DNA of 64,000 bases. Origin: Nocardia vulneris (GTDB lineage Bacteria; Actinomycetota; Actinomycetes; Mycobacteriales; Mycobacteriaceae). The stretch's first letter is position 1; every line of letters begins with the position of its first letter. The notes below the pieces were generated by a model that did no database searches, was not told the origin of the DNA, and saw only the letters and a list, made by a program, of their open reading frames with translations. Position numbers and translations under genes: made by a program. Where the stretch lies: contig NZ_BDCI01000007.1 of NCBI RefSeq assembly GCF_001613425.1, positions 1-64,000 on the forward strand, written 5' to 3'. Positions 9,801 through 17,218 of the stretch are shown piece after piece.

Positions 9801-10056
9801 CATGAAGTCCGGCTTCAAGCGCCCCGGCCCCAAGGCCCCCGGCACCCCCGCGACCCCGGCCGACCCGGCACCCCCGGCCGACCCGGCACCCCCGGCCGAC
9901 CCCGAACCCGTCGCGGAATCCCCCGCCGAGGACTCCACCCCCGAGCCGCCCCAACCCACCAACGGCACCGGCAACGGCGAAGCCACACCCCCCACCGCCA
10001 AACCAGGCGGCCTCGGCTTCAAGTCCGGCGCCAAGGCCCCGGGCCGCAAGAACTGA
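6856..10056 (+). CDS. etfD: EtfD-type membrane Fe-S oxidoreductase with long repeat tail
   Basis: A 1066-residue homologue of mycobacterial Rv0338c (EtfD), thought to pass electrons from acyl-CoA dehydrogenases via EtfBA to menaquinone. Start ATG 6856 with RBS GAGAAAGG. The N-terminal 230 residues hold about five transmembrane helices. Two 4Fe-4S motifs follow: CTECGRCQSQCP from Cys298 and CTTCGACVEQCP from Cys397. Two Cys-rich CCG domains come next (GCAGAYED region, and CCGAGGARMWME at Cys653). From about residue 779 to the end is a low-complexity Ala/Pro/Lys tail with nine copies of a GL-[AG]-[MF]-K-[GS] unit such as GLGMKGAAKAPGAK. A shorter tail of this kind is recalled in mycobacteria; its role is unknown. 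Confidence 0.9.
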   Translation: MNALTVTLGTIGTALSLLCWASFVGGVRNIARTIMIGQSAPDRWRPFFPRFKTMIVEFLAHTRMVKFRTVGWAHWLVMIGFLAGFILFFEAYGQTFDPEFHWPIIGNWAIYHLADEILGIGTVIGILVLIVIRQLNHPRLPERLSRFSGSRFGPAYIIETIVLIEGLGMVLVKAGKIAVYGHSNPWTDFFTMQVAKLLPANATMVALFAFVKLMSGSTFLFLVGRNLNWGVAWHRFSAFPNIYFKREDDGGVALGAVKPMMSKGKPIDMETADPDNDTFGAGRIEDFSWKGWLDFTTCTECGRCQSQCPAWNTGKPLSPKLLIMSLRDHGYAKAPYLLAGGRKDMGGDEVGLVDAEGAPNEAALAKISDAAKAEAERPLVGELEANGIIDPEVLWSCTTCGACVEQCPVDIEHVDHIIDMRRYQVLIESEFPSELAGLFKNLENKGNPWGQNSKDRLNWINELDFQIPVFGQDADSFDGYDYLFWVGCAGAYEDRAKKTTKAVAELLATAGVKFMVLGADETCTGDSARRAGNEFLFQQLAAQNIELLNSVFEGVEQQKKKIVVTCAHCFNALNNEYPQVGGTYEVVHHTQLLNRLVRQKQLIPVASVSQNVTYHDPCYLGRHNKVYNAPRELMEASGSTLVEMPRHGERSMCCGAGGARMWMEEQLGKRINVDRVDEGLNTLTGAGGATPGKIATGCPFCRVMLTDGVTARQEKGEGEGVEVVDVAQLMLDAIDRVDPARLTENLTVVQEPKAPAVQEVAEPEPEPEQQAPAAKAAPTGGGLAMKGPAKAPGGGLGMKGAAKAPGAKAEEPAAEAAPPVKGLAMKGPAKKPGGLGMKGAAKAPGAKAEPAAEESAAETTAPPVKGLAMKGLAKKPGGLGMKGAAKAPGAKAAPAAESAPAESAPAESASATESASAAPAPAPKPVKGLGMKGAAKAPGAKAPAAPAPAPAAESPAAPETPAAEPVSEPTETKPTIPAKGLAMKSGFKRPGPKAPGTPATPADPAPPADPAPPADPEPVAESPAEDSTPEPPQPTNGTGNGEATPPTAKPGGLGFKSGAKAPGRKN

Positions 10057-10070
10057 ACGAACTGAACAGC

Positions 10071-10109
10071 GAGATCGGCCCGGGCGTCCAACGCGCCCGG
10101 GCCGATCTC
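10071..10109 (+). terminator. Rho-independent terminator of etfD
   Basis: Perfect 16-bp stem GAGATCGGCCCGGGCG (10071-10086) with complement 10094-10109, 7-base loop, then TTCT. It lies 14 bp after the stop. Confidence 0.82.
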
Positions 10110-10160
10110 TTCTATGGCCATGCCGACGATAGTTACTACGTATCACCCGCCCGGTCGTGC

Positions 10161-10191
10161 TGATATCATTGATCGAGAGATTCTGATATCA
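10161..10191. promoter_or_regulatory. Twin TGATATCA operator of the vapBC pair
   Basis: Two identical 8-bp palindromes TGATATCA at 10161-10168 and 10184-10191, centres 23 bp apart (about two helical turns). The second abuts the antitoxin RBS AGGAGG (10191-10196). Paired palindromes are typical sites for self-repression by antitoxin-toxin complexes. Confidence 0.6.
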
Positions 10192-10202
10192 GGAGGTTCG
10201 TG

Positions 10203-10403
10203 ATGTCGCGGACGCTAATAGACATCGACGACGACGCCCTCGCTCTCGCAGCCGAGGAACTGGGGACGAAGACGAAGGTCGCGACCGTGAACGCCGCACT
10301 GCGGGAGGTCGCGAACAGACGAGCGGTATCGAAGATGATCCAGCAGCTGCGGGACAGCGAGACGGACCTTTCGCCCGAAGCCATGAGGGGAGCTTGGCAC
10401 TGA
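10203..10403 (+). CDS. VapB-family antitoxin
   Basis: A 66-residue protein. ATG 10203 is preferred over the adjacent GTG 10200, because AGGAGG (10191-10196) is 6 bases from the ATG. The N-terminus SRTLIDIDDDALALAAEELG and the central KVATVNAALREV are typical of actinobacterial VapB antitoxins (ribbon-helix-helix-like DNA-binding part, then helix). The C-terminus would wrap the toxin. It neutralises the PIN-domain RNase encoded next and should repress its own promoter through the TGATATCA pair. The reading frame overlaps the toxin frame, indicating translational coupling. Confidence 0.85.
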   Translation: MSRTLIDIDDDALALAAEELGTKTKVATVNAALREVANRRAVSKMIQQLRDSETDLSPEAMRGAWH

Positions 10404-10813
10404 GGACACTGTTCATGCTCGCGGACAAGTCGGCGCTCGAGTGGGTACTGCGCGACGATACTGCCGCGGCCGATTTCGCCAGGGTGACCGGCGAACCAGG
10501 TGCACTGGTCGCCGCCTGCCATCTCACCGCATTGGAGATCGGTTACTCGGCGCGTTCGCACGCCGACTACGTCGCGAAGCTCACAGGTCAACAGTCCTTG
10601 GTCTGGCTACCGGTCACCGAGGAGGTCATGGACCGGGCGTTGGCCGTCCAGGGCATCCTCGCCGAACGCGGAGCCCATCGGCTGCCCATCCCCGACCTGG
10701 TCATCGCCGCGACCGCCGAGGTTCACGGCGCGACCGTCCTCCACGTCGACAACGACTACCAGACCATTGCGGACGTGACCGGCCAACCACATCAACGGCT
10801 GCGGACGGGCTGA
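10394..10813 (+). CDS. VapC-family PIN-domain toxin
   Basis: A PIN-domain ribonuclease of up to 139 residues. Acidic residues expected for metal binding are visible: Asp in FMLADKSALEW, Glu in TALEIGYSAR, and the C-terminal pair in IPDLVIAATAEVHGATVLHVDNDY. The start is uncertain. TTG 10394 overlaps the antitoxin stop and keeps the first beta strand whole. ATG 10415 has GAGGA 8 bases upstream and gives 132 residues. VapC toxins cleave tRNA or rRNA; the target here cannot be told. The overlap with vapB and the shared operator support a functional pair. Confidence 0.85.
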   Translation: MALRTLFMLADKSALEWVLRDDTAAADFARVTGEPGALVAACHLTALEIGYSARSHADYVAKLTGQQSLVWLPVTEEVMDRALAVQGILAERGAHRLPIPDLVIAATAEVHGATVLHVDNDYQTIADVTGQPHQRLRTG

Positions 10814-11029
10814 CCCTCGGGATAGGACGCCGAGACCGCTCATCAAGATAGTGCAGGTCTGATCCGTCCACCTGGATCGACGAATCCGCGTACGCCGTCG
10901 CAGTATCTCGCCAAGCTGCCAGAGCAATGGCCAGTCGGTCCGATGAACCGGATTCGAGTCCAGCTCGACCGGCGCCGACAAGATCCCTGAGCAGCTCTCG
11001 GCGGTTCACCCCAGACAGGAGATCGAGCC

Positions 11030-11251
11030 ATGAGTAGACCACCGCATACCGACCGGGCCGCAGATGCATCCGCCGATGATGTCACCGCCGCCGAAGAACT
11101 CGCGTACCGGGAGCAACAGCGGCGGACGCAATACGAGGCGATCCACGCGACCTCGGTGGCCCTGGACGACGAGGAAGATCCACGAATGGTGCTGGCAGAG
11201 CTGCAAGTGATCCGGAAGGAAATCGCCGATCGTCGGCTCAGGGGTGGGTGA
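11030..11251 (+). CDS. Small charged hypothetical protein
   Basis: A 73-residue ORF starting at ATG 11030 with AGGAGA 6-10 bases upstream. It is rich in Asp, Glu and Arg and predicted mostly helical (TAAEELAYREQQRRTQYEAI). No family is recognised. Its 3' end overlaps the end of the convergent acyl-CoA dehydrogenase gene by 14 bp. The good RBS and GC-rich third positions favour a real gene, but there is no homology evidence. The 216 bp between it and vapC hold nothing recognisable. Confidence 0.5.
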   Translation: MSRPPHTDRAADASADDVTAAEELAYREQQRRTQYEAIHATSVALDDEEDPRMVLAELQVIRKEIADRRLRGG

Positions 11252-12386
11252 GGGTGGCGTAGCGGGTGAGGTGGTGGTCGGGGGTGCCGTATTCGTGCTG
11301 GATGGCGGTGAGGCGCTTGAAGTAGTGGCCGATGGCCAGTTCTTCGGTCATGCCCATGGCGCCGTGCAGTTGGACGGCGTTCTGGCCGATGAAGCGGGCG
11401 GCGCGGGCGACGGTGACCTTGGCGGCGGCGACGGCGCGGGCGCGGGCCGGGGGTTCGGCGGCGAGCGAGTAGATCGCGAGGTAGGTGGCGGCGATGGCTT
11501 GTTCGAGTTCCATATACATGTCGACCATGCGGTGTTGCAGCACTTGGAAACTGCCGATCGGCTGACCGAACTGCTTGCGCTGCTTGGCGTATTCGAGGGT
11601 GTCGGCGAGCACGGTGCGCAGGCAGCCGACGGTTTCGGCGGCGATGGCCGCGATGGCGGTGTCGACGGTGGGTTCGATCGCGACCCAGGCGGTCCCCTCG
11701 ATACCGAGCAACGCGTCGGCAGGGACCCGGAAATCGGTGAAGGTGAGGTCGGCGGCGACGCGGTCGTCGATGGTCCGGTACGGGTGCACCGCAACACCGG
11801 CCGGCGGGTTGTCCGCGTCGAAATCGATGCAGAACAACGAGATACCGCGCTGGTCGCGCCGATTGCCCGCGGTGCGCGCGGTGATCAGCAGGTGCGTGGC
11901 CAGCGGGGCGCTGGTCACCACGGTCTTCGCGCCGTCGAGCACCCACGCGTCGCCGTCGCGCCGTGCGGTGGTGCTGACGTCGTGCAGGGTCTGGCCCGAA
12001 GTCGGTTCCAGCGCAGCGAAAGCCGTGCGCGCCTCGCCCGCCGCGATCTGGCGCAGCACCGCGTCGGCGCGTTCCCCACCGGAGCGGTTCAGCAGTCCGG
12101 CGCCGACGACGACGGTGTCCACGAACGGCTCCACGACCAGCGCCCGGCCGAGTTCCTCGGCGATGACCATCATTTCGACCGGCCCGCCTCCCATCCCGTC
12201 GACCCGCTCGGGCAGGATCGCGCCGAGGATGCCGAGTTCGTCGGCGAACGCACGCCAGATCGCGGGCTGCCAGCCCGGCCCGGATTTGACCGCGGTGCGG
12301 CTCTTTTCCAGGTCATAGCGCGCGCCGAGGAAGCCGGCGAGGGCGGTGCGGAGCAGTTCCTGCTCGTCGGTGAGTGTGAAGTCCAT
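11238..12386 (-). CDS. Acyl-CoA dehydrogenase (second subunit of a pair)
   Basis: A 382-residue protein of the acyl-CoA dehydrogenase fold, starting at ATG 12386 (MDFTLTDEQELLRTALAGFL). The N-terminal helical part, central beta domain (TVVTSAPLATHLLITART) and C-terminal helices (EYAKQRKQFGQPIGSFQVLQ, QLHGAMGMTEELAIGHYFKR) are all present. Its ATG overlaps the stop of the upstream dehydrogenase (TGATG), so the two are translationally coupled. Such pairs in Mycobacteriales often form alpha2-beta2 heterotetramers that oxidise sterol-side-chain or other bulky acyl-CoAs. The substrate here is not evident. Confidence 0.88.
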   Translation of the reverse strand: MDFTLTDEQELLRTALAGFLGARYDLEKSRTAVKSGPGWQPAIWRAFADELGILGAILPERVDGMGGGPVEMMVIAEELGRALVVEPFVDTVVVGAGLLNRSGGERADAVLRQIAAGEARTAFAALEPTSGQTLHDVSTTARRDGDAWVLDGAKTVVTSAPLATHLLITARTAGNRRDQRGISLFCIDFDADNPPAGVAVHPYRTIDDRVAADLTFTDFRVPADALLGIEGTAWVAIEPTVDTAIAAIAAETVGCLRTVLADTLEYAKQRKQFGQPIGSFQVLQHRMVDMYMELEQAIAATYLAIYSLAAEPPARARAVAAAKVTVARAARFIGQNAVQLHGAMGMTEELAIGHYFKRLTAIQHEYGTPDHHLTRYATLTHP

Positions 12387-13615
12387 CAGAGCCCCAATGC
12401 TGCTTTGGCGAGGATGTTTCGCTGAATCTCGTTGCTGCCCGCGTAGATCGAGCCGGCCCGGTCGTTGAAGTAGCGCAGCGGCGCGACCGCCTGCCATTCG
12501 GTGCCGCTGTGGTAACCGTCCACCGGCGGCGTGAATTCGGCGATCGGCCCACCGGGTTTGGTGGCATGCGGTTGATACACCCGTGCGCGCGGACCGGCGG
12601 CGGTCAAGGCCAGTTCGGTCAGCTGCTGGCTCAGCTCGGTGGCGAGGATCTTCAGCATGGAGGCGGCCGGTCCCGGGTTCTTGCCCCGCGCCATCGCCGA
12701 AATTGTGCGGTACTCGAGTATTTCGAGCACCTCGGTGCGAATCCGCGCCTGCGCCAAGCGCACCGAGAACGCCGGATCGTCGATCAGCGGATTGCCGTCC
12801 GGCCCAGGTTGTTGCGCCGCTTCGACGCCGATTTCCTGTGCCATCGCCTGCAGGTACGGCGCCATCGCACCACCGCGTTCGTGCACGAGCAGGTATTTGG
12901 CGACGGTCCAGCCGTCGTCGATCTGCCCGAGCACATTGCTTTTCGGTACCCGGACGTTGTCGAAGAAGACCTGGTTCTGCACCTGTTCGCCGGAGGTCAT
13001 CACCAACGGGCGGATCTCGATGCCGGGCGAGGTCATATCGATCAGCAGAAAGGTGATGCCCTGCTGCTTCTTTCCCGACCGCGAGGTGCGCACCAGGCAG
13101 AAGATCCAATTCGCCTCGGTGGCGTGGGTGGTCCAGATCTTGCTGCCGGTGCAGACGAGGTCGTCGCCGTCCTCGACCGCCGCCATCGTCAGCGCGGCGA
13201 GGTCGGATCCGGCCTCCGGCTCCGAATAGCCTTGGCAGAAGAAGACTTCCCCGGTCAGGATGCGCGGCAGGTAGAACGCCTTCTGTTCCGCGGTCCCGTA
13301 GGCGATGATCGCGTGCGCCACCATCTTGATCCCCATCGGGGACAGCGCGGGCGCTCCCGCCAGTGTCGATTCCCGCGCGAAGATGTAGTGCTGGGTCAGG
13401 CTCCACGCGCATCCGCCGTATTCGACGGGCCAGGCGGGCGCCGCCCAGCCGCGCTCGTGCAGGATCCGCTGCCACTGCATGCTGGCCTCGTGATCGGGGT
13501 AGACGCTCGTCGCCAAGCGTCCGGCGCGCCGCAACTCCGGCGTCAGCTCGGCGTCGAGAAACGCCCGCACCTCGTCCCGAAATGCCAGATCGGCCGCTGA
13601 CCAGTCGAATTCCAT
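12386..13615 (-). CDS. Acyl-CoA dehydrogenase (first subunit of a pair)
   Basis: A 409-residue FAD-dependent acyl-CoA dehydrogenase starting at ATG 13615. Visible features are the helical N-terminus, the FAD/substrate segment YSEPEAGSDLAALTMAAVED with WTTHATEANWIFCLVRT, and the C-terminal signature DRAGSIYAGSNEIQRNILAK typical of FadE26-like proteins. It overlaps the second dehydrogenase by one base, which suggests a heteromeric enzyme. It should feed electrons to ETF and then EtfD, whose gene lies nearby. The 148 bp upstream to the ydcF-like gene must hold the promoter; no clear operator was found. Confidence 0.9.
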   Translation of the reverse strand: MEFDWSAADLAFRDEVRAFLDAELTPELRRAGRLATSVYPDHEASMQWQRILHERGWAAPAWPVEYGGCAWSLTQHYIFARESTLAGAPALSPMGIKMVAHAIIAYGTAEQKAFYLPRILTGEVFFCQGYSEPEAGSDLAALTMAAVEDGDDLVCTGSKIWTTHATEANWIFCLVRTSRSGKKQQGITFLLIDMTSPGIEIRPLVMTSGEQVQNQVFFDNVRVPKSNVLGQIDDGWTVAKYLLVHERGGAMAPYLQAMAQEIGVEAAQQPGPDGNPLIDDPAFSVRLAQARIRTEVLEILEYRTISAMARGKNPGPAASMLKILATELSQQLTELALTAAGPRARVYQPHATKPGGPIAEFTPPVDGYHSGTEWQAVAPLRYFNDRAGSIYAGSNEIQRNILAKAALGL

Positions 13616-13763
13616 CAGCCCTCCCGGAGGGTGTGCACCAGTGCGTCGCTATCGGCCGGAGCCGAAACGAGACAGGACCTACGTGTGTCCCGCCACTGTA
13701 GCAAACTGATGTCACCTGCCAGCAATTAACTGAAGCACGCGCTGATTCCCGATAAAACCCCAG

Positions 13764-14297
13764 CTAGGGGTCACAATCCTCGAAGAAGGCCCGGACGTAG
13801 CCCGCGGATTGATAGGCGTAGTCCCACGCCCAGCGCGGAACAGAGAGCGCGGGTTCGGGGTCGACGAAGAGCAGCTCGCCGGACCAGCATTTGCCGAGGA
13901 TGTAGCGGGCCCGGGAGATATGCGGGGTGAAGGTGACGACGATGACGCGCTGCCAGCCGCCGGCTCGCGCCAGCCGCGCGAGAAATCGGCCCTCGCCGCG
14001 GGTGGTGCGGGGCGCGGGGTCGAAACAGATCACCTGGAAGCTGTAGCTGCCGTGGCAGATTCGATTGATCAGGGTGCTGTGCTCGTACGGATCCGAGATC
14101 AGCACCCGGGGCGCGAAGCCTTCGGCAGCCAGGCGCAGCGCCAGCTGTTCGCGGCCGTCGTGCGCCCCGCCGAGGACCAGGATCGCGTCGGCGGGAACGG
14201 GGGTGTCGGTGCGCGGCCGGACATAGACGGGCCACAGCGCCGCCACGACCGACACGGCGACGATCAGGCCGAGCACGGCCCACCGCAAACGTCGCAT
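13764..14297 (-). CDS. YdcF-like DUF218 membrane protein
   Basis: A 177-residue protein starting at ATG 14297. A longer frame to 14357 exists but would place a non-hydrophobic leader before the membrane helix. One N-terminal helix (WAVLGLIVAVSVVAALWPVYV) is followed by the DUF218 fold: ADAILVLGGAHDGREQLALR, then VLISDPYEHSTLINRIC and VIVVTFTPHISRARYI. Members such as E. coli YdcF/SanA are linked to envelope or S-adenosylmethionine-binding roles, but the reaction is uncertain. It is divergent from the UDP-glucose dehydrogenase gene (135 bp apart), so the two may share a control region. Confidence 0.82.
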   Translation of the reverse strand: MRRLRWAVLGLIVAVSVVAALWPVYVRPRTDTPVPADAILVLGGAHDGREQLALRLAAEGFAPRVLISDPYEHSTLINRICHGSYSFQVICFDPAPRTTRGEGRFLARLARAGGWQRVIVVTFTPHISRARYILGKCWSGELLFVDPEPALSVPRWAWDYAYQSAGYVRAFFEDCDP

Positions 14298-14431
14298 CTC
14301 GTCGATGCTAGCCGTGTCGTCGCAGGTCAGGGCGGCCAACCCGGGCTGCGTCGCCACATGTACACCTACCGTTGCCGTGACCCTTGCCTCGGTGACGTGG
14401 TGTGGCCACCGGGGAGGCTTATCAATCGATC

Positions 14432-15754
14432 ATGCGATGCACAGTCTTCGGAACCGGGTACCTCGGGGCCACGCACGCGGCGTGCATGGCCGAACTCGGG
14501 CACGACGTGATCGGGGTGGACGTCGACCCGGGCAAGGTCGCGAAGCTGTCCGACGGTGTGGTGCCGTTCTACGAACCCGGCCTCGAGGAGGTGCTGCGGC
14601 GCAATCTCGACGCGGGCAGGTTGCGGTTCACCACGTCCTACACCGAAGCCGCGGCACACGCGCAGGTGCACTTCCTCGGCGTCGGCACGCCGCAGAAGAA
14701 GGGTGAGTACGCCGCGGACCTGAAATACGTGCACGCCGTGGTGGATACGCTCGCCCCGCTGCTGGAGCGTCCGTCGGTGATCATCGGCAAGTCGACCGTG
14801 CCGGTCGGCACCGCGACCGCGCTCGGCGCCAGGGCCCGCGCACTCACCTCGGCCGAGGTGGAGGTGGCGTGGAACCCCGAGTTCCTCCGGGAAGGCTTCG
14901 CGGTGAAGGACACGCTGCGCCCGGATCGCCTGGTGCTGGGGGTGGATCGGGAGCGCGACGCCGCGGCCTGGGTCGAACAGCTGGTGCGCGAGGTCTACGC
15001 GGATCTGATCACCGCCGAGGTGCCGTTCCTGCTCACCGACCTTGCCACCGCGGAATTGGTGAAGGTCTCGGCCAATGCCTTTCTCGCGACCAAGATTTCG
15101 TTCATCAATGCGGTCTCGGAGGTGTGCGAGGCGACCGGCGCGGACGTGACGATGCTGGCCGACGCGCTCGGCTACGACGCCCGCATCGGCCGCCGATTCC
15201 TCAATGCCGGACTGGGTTTCGGCGGCGGCTGCCTGCCGAAGGACATCCGCGCGTTCATGGCCCGCTCCGGGGAGCTCGGCGCCGATCACGCGGTGGCGTT
15301 CCTGCGCGAGGTCGACAACATCAACATGCGCCGTCGCACCAAGGTGGTGGACATGGCGGCGCGCGCCTGCGGCGGTTCGCTGCTCGGCGCGAACGTGGCC
15401 GTGCTGGGCGCCGCGTTCAAACCCGAATCCGATGACGTGCGCGACTCCCCGGCGTTGAATGTGGCGGGCATGATCCAGCTGCACGGCGCGGTGGTGACCG
15501 TGTATGACCCGAAAGCACTGGAGAATTCGCGCCGGGTGTTCCCGACGCTCAACTACGCCACCTCGATTGCGGAAGCGTGCGAACGGGCCGATGTAGTCTT
15601 GGTGCTCACCGAATGGGACGAGTTCACCTCATTGCGTCCGGCCGATCTGGAGCGAGTGGTGCGGTCCCGGTCGATCATCGACGGGAGGAATTGTCTCAAT
15701 CGTGCCATTTGGCGAGAAGCCGGATGGGTGTACGCCGGACTGGGTACCCCGTAG
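14432..15754 (+). CDS. udgA: UDP-glucose 6-dehydrogenase
   Basis: A 440-residue NAD-dependent enzyme oxidising UDP-glucose to UDP-glucuronate for glycans. Start ATG 14432 gives MRCTVFGTGYLGATHAACMA, a Rossmann fold with GxGxxG. Family motifs: GVGTPQ, the STVPVGT strand, the NPEFLREG segment, Lys in the LVKVSANAFLATKISFINAV helix, and catalytic Cys267 in GFGGGCLPKD. The C-terminal UDP-binding domain contains AFKPESDDVRDSPAL. It corresponds to Rv0322 in mycobacteria, where dcd is adjacent; here dcd lies about 10 kb further on, indicating insertion or rearrangement. Confidence 0.95.
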   Translation: MRCTVFGTGYLGATHAACMAELGHDVIGVDVDPGKVAKLSDGVVPFYEPGLEEVLRRNLDAGRLRFTTSYTEAAAHAQVHFLGVGTPQKKGEYAADLKYVHAVVDTLAPLLERPSVIIGKSTVPVGTATALGARARALTSAEVEVAWNPEFLREGFAVKDTLRPDRLVLGVDRERDAAAWVEQLVREVYADLITAEVPFLLTDLATAELVKVSANAFLATKISFINAVSEVCEATGADVTMLADALGYDARIGRRFLNAGLGFGGGCLPKDIRAFMARSGELGADHAVAFLREVDNINMRRRTKVVDMAARACGGSLLGANVAVLGAAFKPESDDVRDSPALNVAGMIQLHGAVVTVYDPKALENSRRVFPTLNYATSIAEACERADVVLVLTEWDEFTSLRPADLERVVRSRSIIDGRNCLNRAIWREAGWVYAGLGTP

Positions 15755-15892
15755 AGTTGCGTCGCGGCGGCGCGGTCTGCGGCGGGACGTACGGTCCTGC
15801 CGTATGCACAGACGCTCGCCGACGGTATGGTCCGGGGAGCGGGCCTTCGCGCTGGCTCGCATGTCGTGAAGTGTGAACGAGATGGGCAGCTG

Positions 15893-17200
15893 ATGAGTTC
15901 GGTACTGGGAGTTTCGGTGGGGGCCGGCGCTGTCCGTATGGCGCGACCACACACCGCGAACCCCCACGGGCACGTCGAGCCGCATTCGTTCGATCTGCAG
16001 ACCGTTCCGGTCGCCGGCCAGACGGTCGAGGAGTTGGCCGCCGAGGCCATCGGCGTCACGCTGGAGACCACGCCCGGCATCGCCGCCACCGCGATCGCCT
16101 ATCGCAGCGAGCAGCACGCCCGCGCGGTGCGCGCGGCCATGGCCCGCCAGCAGCTCACCAATTACGAACTCGTCCCCGAGGTGGTCGCCGCGCTGGAGTT
16201 CGCGCAGTCCACCGGGGATATCCGCGGTATCTCCTCGCTGGTCGTCTACGACCTCGGCAGCTCGGGCCTGTCGGTGAGCGTCGTGGACACCCAGTCGCGG
16301 GAGATCCGCTACAGCGAGCGCACCAGCGATATCAGCGGCGACTACCTCGACTCGCTGATCCGCGAACAGCAGATCGCCTCCGGCCGGATCGCGCATCCGC
16401 CGGACGCGGCGGGCCTGGCCGCACTGGACGGGCTGTGCCGCGAAGCCAAGGAACAGCTATCCACCAACACCGCGGTCGCGCTCCCCAGCGAGCAGGGCCT
16501 GGTGTTACTGGCACAGGAGAATTTCGAGTCGCTGATCATGCTGGCGATCGAATCGTCGGCACGGATGGCGCGCGACGTGATCACCCGCTCCGACCGCCCC
16601 GTGCACGGGGTGCTCGCGATCGGCGGCTGCGCCCGGATTCCGCTGGTGGCCAAGGTACTCGAACGCTGGATGGGCGTTCCGGTGATCGTGCCGCAGAGCC
16701 CGGAGACCGTGGTGGCCCGCGGGGCCGCGCTGCTCGCCCGGCCGGTGCAGCCCGAGGCGGCGGCGCCCGGCGCGGTGCTCGACGACGAGTTATCCCCGGC
16801 CTGGTTATCGACGCCGCCGAAGAAGCGCGGCAAACGCGAGATCAGCGGCGCGGTGCTGACCGTCAGCGCGCTCGCGGTGGTCGCCGCGATCGGCCTGGGC
16901 CTGGGCTACGGTCCCCAAGTACTGCAACGCGATTCGCACAGCGAAGGTTCGCCCACCGTGCCGACGACCACGGCGCCGCGTACCACCACGCTCGACCCGC
17001 AGATCGCCGTCGCCCCCGCGACACCGTCGGAGACGCCCGCGGAATCGGTGGCCGCGCCGCCGCCGCGCCGGGCCACCACCGAGCCCCCGCCGCCACCGGC
17101 CCCGGGCCCCAACACCATTGTCGTGCCGGGACTTCCGCCGATCGTGGTGCCCACGATCCCGCCCGAGGTCTTCCCCTTCCCACCGCCCCCGCCGCGCTAG
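15893..17200 (+). CDS. Hsp70-like membrane protein with proline-rich tail
   Basis: A 435-residue protein. Start ATG 15893 (MSSVLGVSVGAGAVRMARP) is chosen over upstream in-frame starts because GATGGG lies just before it and the fold begins here. About 290 residues have the actin/Hsp70 ATPase fold: VYDLGSSGLSVSVVDT resembles the phosphate-2 loop, and VHGVLAIGGCARIPLVAKVL the adenosine motif. No substrate-binding domain follows. Instead there is one transmembrane helix (about residues 319-341) and an external Thr/Pro tail ending in polyproline. The architecture matches the gene at 581-1693. Envelope-associated, function unknown. Confidence 0.85.
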   Translation: MSSVLGVSVGAGAVRMARPHTANPHGHVEPHSFDLQTVPVAGQTVEELAAEAIGVTLETTPGIAATAIAYRSEQHARAVRAAMARQQLTNYELVPEVVAALEFAQSTGDIRGISSLVVYDLGSSGLSVSVVDTQSREIRYSERTSDISGDYLDSLIREQQIASGRIAHPPDAAGLAALDGLCREAKEQLSTNTAVALPSEQGLVLLAQENFESLIMLAIESSARMARDVITRSDRPVHGVLAIGGCARIPLVAKVLERWMGVPVIVPQSPETVVARGAALLARPVQPEAAAPGAVLDDELSPAWLSTPPKKRGKREISGAVLTVSALAVVAAIGLGLGYGPQVLQRDSHSEGSPTVPTTTAPRTTTLDPQIAVAPATPSETPAESVAAPPPRRATTEPPPPPAPGPNTIVVPGLPPIVVPTIPPEVFPFPPPPPR

Positions 17201-17218
17201 ACCGGGCCTAGCCGCAGC

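Noticed and set aside
6904..10146. 1080-codon minus-strand frame opposite etfD
   Set aside because: Mirror of a GC-rich coding gene; Gly/Arg-rich with no recognisable domain.
11238..13715. A single 825-codon minus-strand frame spanning both acyl-CoA dehydrogenase genes
   Set aside because: It runs in the wrong frame through the first gene before entering the second; the two real genes overlap by one base with separate starts at 13615 and 12386.
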